In this document: positions 6,880 through 15,099 of the stretch, piece after piece
How positions within the stretch are numbered: the stretch's first letter is position 1
Layout of the letters: every line of letters starts with the position of its first letter
Source of the DNA: Deltaproteobacteria bacterium
GTDB lineage: Bacteria > Desulfobacterota > Desulfobacteria > Desulfobacterales > UBA11574
Length of the DNA: 15,468 nucleotides
Reading direction: 5' to 3'
Assembly (NCBI GenBank): GCA_019314155.1
Contig: JAFCZV010000014.1
Location: 1-15,468, forward strand
Made by a program: the position numbers and the translations under genes
Notes under the pieces: model-generated
What the model was told of the DNA's origin: nothing
What the model saw: the letters and a program-made list of their open reading frames with translations, nothing else
Databases searched by the model: none

Positions 6880-7620
6880 ATGACTCAGCATCCGATACAA
6901 AAAGAAGGATACAGTTCAGGCTACCCAAAAAAAAACAGGTGCTTGTCCTGCGGCACCCGTGAGAATCTTGGCCGACGAAAATATTGTTCAATCGACTGCC
7001 GTCAAAAACTCAGATACGCACTCGATGTAAGAACCGGCTTGCTTAAGGCATTGAATGCCCGCTATGCAACGTTTTATTTTACCGATACGTTAATCGTTAT
7101 GGATGTTCTTCCATATGATGCCAAAGAAATCTTCAGCTTTATTTTCCCGCGTTCTTCAGATAAAAAACCCGCTGAAGATTACAGCAGTATGTCTGATAAG
7201 CTCGGGAATGAGTGGTGGGCAGAGAAAAAAAAGACCAATCGAGACTATCTCGCCACGCGGTATCTGCTTGAAAAGGCCAAAAGCAAAAAAACATTGTCCG
7301 GTCTCGTTATACCCAAGGAGATAAAGCTCCCGATTATAAAAGAATCAACATTGACATGTCTGAAGCTTGGAAAATCTGCGTTGAATTCTCCTGAACTGGA
7401 AAAAATCATAAAAAGTGCTTACCGGCTTCAGGCAAAGAAACACCATCCGGATATAGGCGGAGATACAGATGCATTCAGAAAGATTCACCAGGCATACCTG
7501 GAGCTTATCAATTGGGCCGAAAATCCTTCATACCGGAGGTGTTGCGGATTTCCGGACAAATGGTTTTACGACGGCCATAAAAATAAGTGGCTACAGCCAA
7601 AACCATACCTGAAAATTTAA
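6880..7620 (+). CDS. J-domain protein with N-terminal Cys cluster
   Basis: A 246-residue protein if the ATG at 6880 is used; a TTG at 6844 would add 12 residues. Neither start has a good ribosome-binding site. Near the N-terminus there is a zinc-finger-like group, CLSC (21-24) and CSIDC (36-40), in a basic context. The middle region is unassigned. Residues about 165-225 form a J domain with HPD at 189-191 in KKHHPDIGGDTDAF, followed by KIHQAYLELINWAENP, and a short basic and aromatic tail with CC and several W residues. A C-terminal J domain with an upstream Cys cluster is not the DnaJ layout, so it is probably a specialised DnaK partner with unknown client. It follows djlA after the palindromic repeat and ends 18 bases from the convergent oxidoreductase gene. 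Confidence 0.8.
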   Translation: MTQHPIQKEGYSSGYPKKNRCLSCGTRENLGRRKYCSIDCRQKLRYALDVRTGLLKALNARYATFYFTDTLIVMDVLPYDAKEIFSFIFPRSSDKKPAEDYSSMSDKLGNEWWAEKKKTNRDYLATRYLLEKAKSKKTLSGLVIPKEIKLPIIKESTLTCLKLGKSALNSPELEKIIKSAYRLQAKKHHPDIGGDTDAFRKIHQAYLELINWAENPSYRRCCGFPDKWFYDGHKNKWLQPKPYLKI

Positions 7621-7638
7621 GATATAAAGGCGACTCTA

Positions 7639-10600
7639 TTACTTGTAGCGTTCAGTGATAATGCGTTCAACCTCCTCTTCAGTCGGCATGGTGTCAATAT
7701 ATCCGGCCAAACATTGATTTCGGAGCCACCGGAAAAGGGACACCGTCTCATTTACCTCGATCAGCTCGGGAATGACATCCTCCTCCTGGGACAGGATATG
7801 TCTTCTATACTGGCCCAGCATACCCACCACGTCGTGAAACGTCGCCGGTTCTCGTTTAACGCCCTTCTTAAAGGACTTGCCTTTGCTTGGAAAAATCTTT
7901 TCCGGCTCCGGATTGGCCGAAATGTCGAGCTTTTGAAACGGCCTTCGAACCTGAATCTGCCAGTTTCTGGCCTCGTTCATCATTCTTGAGACCAATGGAC
8001 CCGCCCAGTCGTGGCTCTGTTGACCCTGGGAGCAGTAAGAGAAGAATTCTACCACCGACGGCCCGCAATAGGCGATGGCCTCTTTTAATATTTTGATGGC
8101 ATAAAAGGGATTGTCGGTGGTTAGTTTGGCGGAATAGACATGTGAAATCGCCGTGGCCTGGGCAACGATACGACGATGCAGGGTCCGCTTTCCTGCAAAT
8201 TTTTCCCCAATGGGTGAGGTCGATCGATCACAGCCAAAGCGTGTGGCTCCGGATTTCTGTGCGCCGGTGTTCATATACCCTTCATTGTTGTATATTACCC
8301 AGGTAATGTCGAAATTTTCGCCCAGAGCATAATTGAAGGGACCGTTGCCGATGTCGTAGATGGCGCCGTCACCGGCAAACACAATGATCTTGGTCAGGAC
8401 ATCGTTGAAACCGTTGGCATAGGACTGGTCCAGGGCGAATTTGGCACCGAGGGCCGCGGCTGAAGCGGTGCCGAAACCATAATGACCGGACTGGTAAATT
8501 CGCGTATTAAACGGATTGACCAGTTCTGAAACCTGGTTGCAGCCGGTGGCGTTGATATTATAGATGGTAAATCCGCGATCGATCATGTGCTCGATGGCCC
8601 GCCTGTTTTTATCCGAAAGGACCTTAAGCCCCTGGTAAAAAGTTTCGATCCCTTTGGGACTGTTGCGCAGACTTTCCAGGGCATAGAATGTCAAAAGGTT
8701 AATGGTCCCTTCTCCGCAGCCGGGGCAAAGGGTGTGTTTGCCAGGATACATCTTGGAATAGACAAAAAGCACCTGGTAATTGAGGGGCATTCGGTCCACA
8801 TACTGGGCAGCATCATACGTATTGTCCAGATCATGATATTTTTCGGGAAGAAGATCCTCCGGGTTCAAACGAGCTTTGTCAACCATCTTGAAAGCGTCCA
8901 CCGGACAGACCTGAGCACAGATCCCGCAGCCTTTGCATCGATCGACAACCGCGTTTATATTCATGGCAAACCGTTTCCAGGGAATTCCCTTGGGCGGTTT
9001 CTTGAAGACTTTGAAATAAGCGGCCGCATTCTTGGGGACCGTTTTGTCGGTAATTGTCGCGTGAATAGCTGAATCCGGACACGATACAGCGCACATGCCG
9101 CAAGCGATGCACTTGGCTGCATCCCAGATCGGCAGCTGGGCGCCCATGAAGCTCACATCCTTGTATTGGCTGGTTCCGGACGGTACCACGGGGATAAAAT
9201 GATCCCAAGCAACCTTTTTCCCCTCCATGATCGGCTCAACCATTTCTTGATAAAAAGTTTCTTGGAAATTATCCATCAGGTTCACCGGTTTGATGGTTCC
9301 CAATTCATCTTTTTCCGTCATTTTAACAGGAAGACCGGAAGCTCGGTATTCCTGTCCAAAATTTTCCGGCTCAATTGCCGCCGATGGAATCTGACTTTCG
9401 GATACCTCGGCAAAGTCACAGATTCCCTCTATCGGGTCGGTTGAGGCCTTCTGGAAGCCTTCCTTTAAAAGGGCGATGTTGGAATCGACAATTTCAAATC
9501 CTTTTTTGGCTCCCAATTTTTCTTCCAGGATGCTTTTAAACCGCGCCTCAAAAGCATCGGGAGTAAATATCCCCGTTTCATTATTGATTAAGCCCAGCAT
9601 CATGGCCCCGGGCAGGTTGCGTTGGAGATGTTTTAGAGCCGCCTGAGTGGCGTCCACCGAGATAACTTTGATGTTTTTATCTGCAATTCGCTGACGCATT
9701 TCTGTAGGAAACGACGCCAGAATTTCATCTTTGGTTCTGGGGCTGTTGACGACCAGCAGTCCATTCTGATTCATTCGACCGACATATTCTCGTAAAATCT
9801 CACCGGATAAAAACTTTTCGTTGAAAAAGGCCAGAACGTCGTGTTCGGTCAACTCCGAGGAATTTCGAATCGGAACGGAACTAATTCGTAGATTCATAAA
9901 AACCGGGGCCCCCTTTCTGGCCGCACCGTAACGGGCGCCGGACTGGATGTATCGCCTTCCGTTGCAGCCATCTTCGGCATAAATCACCGCTGCGGTTTCC
10001 AAGGCGGTCTTAACACCTTCGGCGCCAATACCGATGAAGGTTAGGCCCAGCTCCCGGTCTTTGTAGTTCGGAAGTTGTGCGGGTTTCAGGGTGTAGGGGC
10101 CTTCAACTCCTGAGAAAAAGTCCCGGATAAAATTGTCCCGCTTTTTCTCTAAACAGGCCTGCATGTTCTCAATGACCGCGGCGGCATCATACTTGTTGAA
10201 ATCTTTGCTGCCCAGGCCATAAACCCCGTGAAGAAGGGTCGGCATATAGTCACGACCGTAGATTTGGTGTTCATCCCTGCCTTCGTGATAGGCTCTCTGA
10301 GACAGCTGCAGCGCCGCCTGTAAATCCGCCAGAAGGAGTTGGTTGTGCGCCATGCCGGTCCGTTCCAGCACGGTGATGACCTTGGCGTTTCGAACGCCGA
10401 ACGCAATCTCTTCGTAACAAGGCGGATTGAAAAGCACCGGCCGAACAACCCCTACCTTTAAGCCTTCCACGTCTCGGTAATAATCAACAACGTCCTTGAT
10501 TACGCCGGCTGCCGAGCCGAGAATCACCACTACCATTTCAGCATCTTCGGTACGGTAGCATTCCACAACCTGATGGTTGGTGTTCAAAATCTGGTTCATC

Positions 10601-11514
10601 ACGTCCATGGAGGCGATAATCCCGCGTTTGACAAAACGGTAGGCAAAATCCTGGGCAATCTGGCCTTCCATGGTTAGATCGGTGTCGGTAAAGGTCCCGG
10701 TGAGGTAGCGCTGCTCGAAATCGGGCTGATAGAGGCGATTGGGGGGGCCGACGTAATACTTCAAAAATTCGTCTGAAAGCAGTTCTATGTTTTCCAAGGC
10801 ATGGGATTTAATAAACCCGTCACCAATAACCATGAACGGCAGCATTACCTGCCTCAGTTCGGCGGTTTTGAAAGCAATAGGCATCAGATCGTGAAATTCC
10901 TGATTGTCTTTGGCAACCAGCTGCGCCCATCCGGTATTGCGTACACCATAGAAATCGTTGTGGCCGCAGTGAATGCTTAAAGATCCCTTGTTCACCTCAC
11001 GGGCCATAACAGTCATGATTACCGGGAGACGTTTTCCTGCTACTGAAAAGAGGTTCTTGGTTTTCAATACCAGTCCCTGGGAAGAGGTGTTGTCGACATA
11101 GCGGCCACCCTGGCACGCCATGGCTTCCACCGCGGCAATGGCCGAAAGCTCGTCACTGGGCTGAAAATACATCAGTTCGGTTCCGAACAGATTCTTCTGC
11201 CCCTGTGCGGATGCGTTGGCAAAATCCTCGGCAATAGGTGTAGACGGCGTGATGGGATAGCCGCAGAGGCCGTCGACCAAACGGGTGAGGATCGAAAGGG
11301 CCGCGTGGTTGCCGTCATAGATGGCCTCTTTACGCTTCCGGTAATCACTCAATTTTTCCTCATTAATGTCGGCGAGGTCGAACTCAAAGAGTTTTTTGGC
11401 GTCGAATCGTTCCCACTCTTTATTCCAGTCCAGCTTGAGACTTTTCCATTTTCCTCTTTTTCTCTGGTAGGGAAGTGCTCCCATTAGGGTATCAATGTTT
11501 ATTTTTGGTGCCAT
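7639..11514 (-). CDS. single-chain 2-oxoacid:ferredoxin oxidoreductase (PFOR-type)
   Basis: A 1291-residue thiamine-diphosphate, iron-sulfur enzyme that oxidatively decarboxylates a 2-oxoacid to an acyl-CoA with reduction of ferredoxin, in the NifJ/PFOR layout. The alpha-type domain has DGNHAA and YPITPSTP (86-93). The gamma-type domain begins near residue 500 (TFIGIGAEGVKTA). Two 4Fe-4S motifs follow: CIACGMCAVSCP from 802 and CKGCGICAQVCP from 860. The TPP-binding beta-type domain has CPGC (930-933), GDG (1048-1050) and NN (1076-1077). The further Cys residues in ATGC and SYCSQG match the third cluster's ligands in PFOR. Compared with NifJ there is an extra N-terminal stretch of about 58 residues, and the active-site region is divergent (SLSIHCGHNDFYGVR), so the substrate need not be pyruvate. 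Start ATG has AAGGAG 11 bases upstream. Transcribed alone from its own promoter. Confidence 0.88.
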   Translation of the reverse strand: MAPKINIDTLMGALPYQRKRGKWKSLKLDWNKEWERFDAKKLFEFDLADINEEKLSDYRKRKEAIYDGNHAALSILTRLVDGLCGYPITPSTPIAEDFANASAQGQKNLFGTELMYFQPSDELSAIAAVEAMACQGGRYVDNTSSQGLVLKTKNLFSVAGKRLPVIMTVMAREVNKGSLSIHCGHNDFYGVRNTGWAQLVAKDNQEFHDLMPIAFKTAELRQVMLPFMVIGDGFIKSHALENIELLSDEFLKYYVGPPNRLYQPDFEQRYLTGTFTDTDLTMEGQIAQDFAYRFVKRGIIASMDVMNQILNTNHQVVECYRTEDAEMVVVILGSAAGVIKDVVDYYRDVEGLKVGVVRPVLFNPPCYEEIAFGVRNAKVITVLERTGMAHNQLLLADLQAALQLSQRAYHEGRDEHQIYGRDYMPTLLHGVYGLGSKDFNKYDAAAVIENMQACLEKKRDNFIRDFFSGVEGPYTLKPAQLPNYKDRELGLTFIGIGAEGVKTALETAAVIYAEDGCNGRRYIQSGARYGAARKGAPVFMNLRISSVPIRNSSELTEHDVLAFFNEKFLSGEILREYVGRMNQNGLLVVNSPRTKDEILASFPTEMRQRIADKNIKVISVDATQAALKHLQRNLPGAMMLGLINNETGIFTPDAFEARFKSILEEKLGAKKGFEIVDSNIALLKEGFQKASTDPIEGICDFAEVSESQIPSAAIEPENFGQEYRASGLPVKMTEKDELGTIKPVNLMDNFQETFYQEMVEPIMEGKKVAWDHFIPVVPSGTSQYKDVSFMGAQLPIWDAAKCIACGMCAVSCPDSAIHATITDKTVPKNAAAYFKVFKKPPKGIPWKRFAMNINAVVDRCKGCGICAQVCPVDAFKMVDKARLNPEDLLPEKYHDLDNTYDAAQYVDRMPLNYQVLFVYSKMYPGKHTLCPGCGEGTINLLTFYALESLRNSPKGIETFYQGLKVLSDKNRRAIEHMIDRGFTIYNINATGCNQVSELVNPFNTRIYQSGHYGFGTASAAALGAKFALDQSYANGFNDVLTKIIVFAGDGAIYDIGNGPFNYALGENFDITWVIYNNEGYMNTGAQKSGATRFGCDRSTSPIGEKFAGKRTLHRRIVAQATAISHVYSAKLTTDNPFYAIKILKEAIAYCGPSVVEFFSYCSQGQQSHDWAGPLVSRMMNEARNWQIQVRRPFQKLDISANPEPEKIFPSKGKSFKKGVKREPATFHDVVGMLGQYRRHILSQEEDVIPELIEVNETVSLFRWLRNQCLAGYIDTMPTEEEVERIITERYK

Positions 11515-11608
11515 CGATCATATCTCCTTGTGAAATATTTGCAACAGAACAAACTTAGATGATCAGAATGAATTTAACATACTTACATTGTTGGATTATA
11601 TGGCCGCT

Positions 11609-11661
11609 AAGGAAGGGTAGAATTCCTTTCAGGGCAAACAACAAACGCGAGGGCCTTCCTT
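11609..11661. repeat. inverted repeat in the oxidoreductase leader
   Basis: AAGGAAGG at 11609-11616 is the exact reverse complement of CCTTCCTT at 11654-11661, separated by 37 bases. A competing short stem is possible between AAGGAA (11609-11614) and TTCCTT (11623-11628) with an 8-base loop, so two exclusive folds can be drawn. It lies in the predicted untranslated leader of the minus-strand oxidoreductase gene, about 95-150 bases before its start codon. Confidence 0.45.
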
Positions 11662-11667
11662 GTGAGA

Positions 11668-11708
11668 AAGTCTTCCGGCATTAACTTTGATAAAGATAAT
11701 GAAGACTT
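11668..11708. promoter_or_regulatory. inverted repeat at the predicted transcription start
   Basis: AAGTCTTC at 11668-11675 and GAAGACTT at 11701-11708 are exact reverse complements, 33 bases apart start to start. On the minus strand the promoter-side copy lies directly downstream of the predicted -10 box, over the expected start point. A pair of half-sites three helical turns apart is compatible with a repressor operator. As RNA it could also form an 8-bp stem. No regulator is encoded next to it in the window. Confidence 0.4.
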
Positions 11709-11709
11709 A

Positions 11710-11738
11710 AAATTATGACAAAATAAAACATATGTCAA
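11710..11738 (-). promoter_or_regulatory. sigma-70-type promoter for the oxidoreductase
   Basis: On the minus strand TTGACA (11738-11733) is followed by a 17-base spacer and TAATTT (11715-11710). The -35 box is consensus and the -10 box matches four of six positions. A start near 11703 would give a leader of about 190 bases before the ATG at 11514. Confidence 0.6.
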
Positions 11739-11758
11739 CACCTATTGCCAAATGGTCG

Positions 11759-12049
11759 TCAAATGTTAAGCGAATTCAACAGGTTCATTTTCTCTTTTTT
11801 TGTAGACATGATATCGCTCATCCTATGGCAAATGAAAGCGATGCAGAGCAGATGCTGATTTATTTCCAATTCGGGCTTTGACCTCACCCATGTTTTCATC
11901 ATTATTCCTTGCGTATAACGGCATTGATGAGCAGTGTCGATAAATACCTTTATCTTTCTGCAAGCGATACCTTTTAAAAATGGCACAGCTTTAGATATCT
12001 GCTCAATTATTTTGTTGGACGATAGCTCGTCAATTTTTTTTGATTTCAA
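11759..12049 (-). other. weak open frame, 96 codons, unassigned
   Basis: Between the oxidoreductase promoter and the hydrolase stop there are about 300 bases with no convincing gene. One minus-strand frame is open from a TTG at 12049, four bases after the hydrolase stop, to a stop at 11759. It has no ribosome-binding site. Its product (SKKIDELSSNKIIEQISKA..., with a Cys- and Met-rich second half) resembles nothing I know. It could be a decayed gene fragment or chance; its position right behind the hydrolase is the only reason to list it. Confidence 0.2.
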
Positions 12050-12052
12050 CAG

Positions 12053-12943
12053 TTAAAGATACTTTTGGAACCAGTCTGTTGCCAAGTCCGCGGCTTTTGA
12101 CATCCACGGGTCTTTGTACGGCACAAAATGAGTTATCGGCAAAACGGATAACGCTTTAGGCTCGCGAGCTTTCTCGTAAGTTTCCTTGATTGCATTGCTG
12201 GGAATCAGATTGTCATTTTCACCAGGTATTAACAGAAGAGCCGTCGGTGCCATTAAGTGGATCAAGCTCACTGGATCGAACTCGCGAAGTTTTTCCAAAG
12301 ACTCTAGAGTTACCTTGTTTTGCCAATTGGGCGCAAATTTTCGGAATTTCATATACCACTCATAAGCGTCCTTATCGGGAAAAACGCACGGCTCTCCTTC
12401 GGGAGCCACCACCTTTATATAGTTTACGCTCCCGGTCTTGTAACGCTGAAAGCGATCCTGGATCAACATTTCTCCTACACGGTCCCAGGTCTCCGGGTCC
12501 TTCGCCCGACGAGACTCCGGGTTCAGGGCTGACGGGACCTGCGCAACAACAGCCTTAACGCGCTTGTCGTGCGTACCCACATATAGACCAAGGCCTCCAC
12601 TATAAGATGTTCCCCAAACTCCAATGCGTTGAGGATCCACTTCGGGCCGGTCGGAAAGCCAGGTGATGCCGTTGCGATAGTCCTCCACCATTTCTAAGGC
12701 GAAAATCTGGTTCCGCGGTTCGCCTTCGCTTTCGCCCCAAAAGCGGTAGTCGAAAACCAATGTCACAAAACCTGCTGAAGCGAACCTTTCGGCGAAACCT
12801 GCGAGCCCCATTTCTTTTACACCTGCAAAACCATGGGCCATGACAATCCCCGGCGCTGTTTCCGTTTCGGCCAAGCTGTCTGGCACGTAGAGCCAGCCAC
12901 GGCATAGCAGTCCTTTACTTGAGAATTCGATGTTCTGACGCAT
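12053..12943 (-). CDS. alpha/beta hydrolase, YcjY/dienelactone-hydrolase-like
   Basis: A 296-residue hydrolase. I prefer the second in-frame ATG (12943), because GAAAGGA lies 8 bases upstream of it; an earlier ATG at 12973 would add 10 residues. Visible features in order: the oxyanion strand VMAHGFAGVKE (near 35-45), FDYRFWGESEGEPRNQ (64-79), the nucleophile elbow GTSYSGG with Ser113, the acid Asp244 in IPGENDNLIP, and His272 in PITHFVPY, giving a complete Ser-Asp-His triad. The GVKE and GESEGEPR patterns are those of the YcjY-type branch of the dienelactone-hydrolase-like group; the elbow also fits the GxSYxG form of S15/CocE-like esterases. There is no signal peptide, so it is likely cytoplasmic. 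Substrate unknown. It follows the 62-residue gene by 71 bases, possibly in one transcript. Confidence 0.85.
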   Translation of the reverse strand: MRQNIEFSSKGLLCRGWLYVPDSLAETETAPGIVMAHGFAGVKEMGLAGFAERFASAGFVTLVFDYRFWGESEGEPRNQIFALEMVEDYRNGITWLSDRPEVDPQRIGVWGTSYSGGLGLYVGTHDKRVKAVVAQVPSALNPESRRAKDPETWDRVGEMLIQDRFQRYKTGSVNYIKVVAPEGEPCVFPDKDAYEWYMKFRKFAPNWQNKVTLESLEKLREFDPVSLIHLMAPTALLLIPGENDNLIPSNAIKETYEKAREPKALSVLPITHFVPYKDPWMSKAADLATDWFQKYL

Positions 12944-13014
12944 TTTTACAATCCTTTCGCTTGGTGCATGCAATGCTTGGTTTAGAATTGAATTTCTTGG
13001 TTAAGTCGATCTAA

Positions 13015-13203
13015 TTAGTGTCCCTCCACAATTGTAAAATGGACAATAGTTAGCATTGGGCGAGTCGCCAGACCCTTGGATACAATGATGTTCGTCATTG
13101 ACGCATTTTCGATGATGGCCTCTTTAGCAAATTCATCGATTTCTTTTTTTGAAAAAAGATTTTCGCCTTCAAGAATAGCTGCAAATGTATTTCGTTCTTT
13201 CAT
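13015..13203 (-). CDS. 62-residue protein, unrecognised
   Basis: A frame starting at the ATG at 13203, with AAAGAAAG shortly upstream; the frame stays open further upstream, but that part contains a hairpin and does not look like protein. The product begins MKERNTFAAILEGENLFSKK, is largely helical through EIDEFAKEAIIENASMTNIIV, and ends in a hydrophobic strand LTIVHFTIVEGH. The ILEG...FSKKEIDEFAKEAI arrangement suggests a small alpha-helical domain, but I cannot name a family, and no Cys or catalytic pattern is seen. It lies between the DUF1254 gene and the hydrolase on the same strand. Confidence 0.45.
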   Translation of the reverse strand: MKERNTFAAILEGENLFSKKEIDEFAKEAIIENASMTNIIVSKGLATRPMLTIVHFTIVEGH

Positions 13204-13262
13204 TTTACTTTCTTTGCAGGGTGTTTTTTTGTAGAGAGGGCCGAACGCTTGCCTCACGTGCC

Positions 13263-13300
13263 ACAAAATGATTTGCTGCTTTTCAAGCAAAACATTTTGT
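13263..13300. repeat. strong hairpin between DUF1254 gene and 62-residue gene
   Basis: ACAAAATG (13263-13270) pairs with CATTTTGT (13293-13300); after one A/A mismatch TTTGCT (13272-13277) pairs with AGCAAA (13286-13291), leaving an 8-base loop. Fourteen of fifteen positions pair. On the minus strand it follows the DUF1254 stop by about 107 bases and is not followed by a T run, so it is not a classical intrinsic terminator. A further pair, CACAC (13334-13338) and GTGTG (13351-13355), lies between it and the stop. Confidence 0.6.
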
Positions 13301-13406
13301 AGTCACTGTGCAGACGCTTGTTCATCAATGTGTCACACCGTAAACTGACAGTGTGGCCGCGAGAGAACAGTAAATTGTTGTCAATCCTTGGGATAGAGTA
13401 CAACAA

Positions 13407-14945
13407 CTATTTGATCAACTCGATTTCTCCCGGCTTCCAGGTCTTGTCGAACCAGGGATCAAGCGGACCATAGAGTCGAAGGATAGGAAACCAGGACTTA
13501 TTTGGTACAGTTTCGATCCAGTTTTGTTTTTTACCGCGCGGGGCCTTGGGTCCAAAATAGAGATCAACTGATCCATCGGCATTTTCTACCATGCTACCAC
13601 TTTTGCTGTTCTTACTTGGAAACGGGTTGGACGTCTGTAGTTCAGATCTTGTTTGAGGGTCATAAACAACAACGGACCAGAAATCTTTGGCCGGGACGTT
13701 AGCTGGGATGTTCAGCTTGTAAGTTTTAGCACCATCAAAAATATTTCCTTCGCTGTCCTGGGTAGTGATGGCATACTGTGATCCCAAGCCCACCATTTTC
13801 ATAACCATGGCAGGGGTATTGACCGTCGCAGCATAGAAAAACAAGGTACGAGCATCCAAATATCGACCACCTTGTCCACCGTCTTTCAGCCATTCATGAC
13901 TGCCACCGACAAAGCCTTCTTTCCAGTAACTATTTTTGTAAAAATATGCTTCTCTATAGGGGGTTCGAAAGACCATAGCTCGCGCTGTAGCATTGCCGAC
14001 AGCCACGGCCTCGGTTAGAGTTTTTTTGAGTTTTGGGTCCGGATCGAACTTTTTGCCTTTTTGCAGACCGATGCTCGCAAATAACCCGCGCAATTCCGGA
14101 TCGATGAAATCCAACGGTTCCTTGTCGAGCACATGTGCGATTTCTTCATAGTAGGTGAAGTCGTTTGCGTGAATTGTGTTATACGCTACCCTTGAGCCGG
14201 ATGTAATAACCATCTTGGGAGGATTTGCCTTTTCTGACAGTGGATAGATCTTAACTTGTTCCGAGAACATCTTGGCTGCTGTATCCGGTTTGCCATCTAC
14301 AAGGAAGCCTCGCAGGATGAACAGATTGTTGTAACTGGGCGAACGAGCGATGAAGTAACCGTTGGGCTCTTCGCCCTTATAGCCTGGAGGCAGAATAAGG
14401 TACTTACCTCCCTGTCCTTTGTCTGGACCAGGTGCTCCCATGTCGACAACGAAACGGAAAAATGCGTCATTGACTGTTCCTGGGCCTGTACCAGGTGGTA
14501 CCTCAATGACCAATGGTCCGGTTTTTTCTAAATCAAAGGTATTGAACGCGTAAACTGTGTCTGTATTTGCGGTCAGGAACAGCGGGTTCGAGTCCATAAG
14601 CTTATCTGTAACAATAAGGTGGTGAGCTTCAGTCACACCAATGCTCTCAAAGCCCAAACGCAGAGCCTCTGCAGATGCCATGGGCACACCATTTAGGAAT
14701 GTCTCCACACCACGAAGAAACATCAGGTGCTCTAAAACCTTCTCGGCAGTTTTTTCAGTAGGTACCCCATCGAAGAATTCGAGCTTTCCAACACGAGTAT
14801 CGATTTTGTCCGGCGTCATTATGGAACCAGGTATCTGGGTGTTATAGCCGCTTGGAACCTCTGTTGCGCTAACAATGCTCAACATGGAAAGAGTGACCAT
14901 ACCGGCAATAAGAAGCCCATTCCTCAATTTTTTGAAATTATTCAT
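13407..14945 (-). CDS. secreted DUF1254/DUF1214 domain protein
   Basis: A 512-residue protein with GGAGGC about 8 bases before the ATG. It has a typical signal peptide: basic MNNFKKLRNG, a hydrophobic core to about residue 25, and a likely cleavage after VSA (25-27), so it is exported, with no visible membrane anchor beyond that. The first half carries the DUF1254 pattern (LFLTANTDTVYAFNTFDLEKTGPLVIEVPP near 122-151). The C-terminal third carries DUF1214 (KTYKLNIPANVPAKDFWSVVVYDPQTRS, then NADGSVDLYFGPKAP and the closing W-x-P-I-L-R-L-Y-G-P block). Two-domain proteins of this type are widespread and their biochemical role is not established. Transcribed from its own promoter; the 62-residue gene and hydrolase follow on the same strand. 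Confidence 0.9.
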   Translation of the reverse strand: MNNFKKLRNGLLIAGMVTLSMLSIVSATEVPSGYNTQIPGSIMTPDKIDTRVGKLEFFDGVPTEKTAEKVLEHLMFLRGVETFLNGVPMASAEALRLGFESIGVTEAHHLIVTDKLMDSNPLFLTANTDTVYAFNTFDLEKTGPLVIEVPPGTGPGTVNDAFFRFVVDMGAPGPDKGQGGKYLILPPGYKGEEPNGYFIARSPSYNNLFILRGFLVDGKPDTAAKMFSEQVKIYPLSEKANPPKMVITSGSRVAYNTIHANDFTYYEEIAHVLDKEPLDFIDPELRGLFASIGLQKGKKFDPDPKLKKTLTEAVAVGNATARAMVFRTPYREAYFYKNSYWKEGFVGGSHEWLKDGGQGGRYLDARTLFFYAATVNTPAMVMKMVGLGSQYAITTQDSEGNIFDGAKTYKLNIPANVPAKDFWSVVVYDPQTRSELQTSNPFPSKNSKSGSMVENADGSVDLYFGPKAPRGKKQNWIETVPNKSWFPILRLYGPLDPWFDKTWKPGEIELIK

Positions 14946-14974
14946 CCTTATGCCTCCACTTTTTTAGTGATTAA

Positions 14975-15001
14975 ATTATAGTAACCAAGAAAAAACTTCA
15001 A
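14975..15001 (-). promoter_or_regulatory. predicted promoter of the DUF1254 gene
   Basis: On the minus strand a consensus TATAAT (14980-14975) is preceded by TTGAAG (15001-14996) with a 15-base gap, slightly short; shifting the -35 box upstream by one or two bases gives 16-17. The leader would be about 20-25 bases. The rest of the 154-base gap to the antitoxin gene shows nothing else I can name. Confidence 0.5.
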
Positions 15002-15099
15002 TCGGAAGCGATCATTGCACCACGCAGAAGTCACCTGCCGGTGTAGAGCGCAGTAAAACAGCGGTCTGGTGAACTGAAATGTTGTGTGAAGTTTTTGAT

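Noticed and set aside
13204..13290. Longer version of the 62-residue gene reading through the hairpin
   Set aside because: The added residues are encoded by the hairpin arm and an unstructured stretch; the ATG at 13203 has better upstream context.
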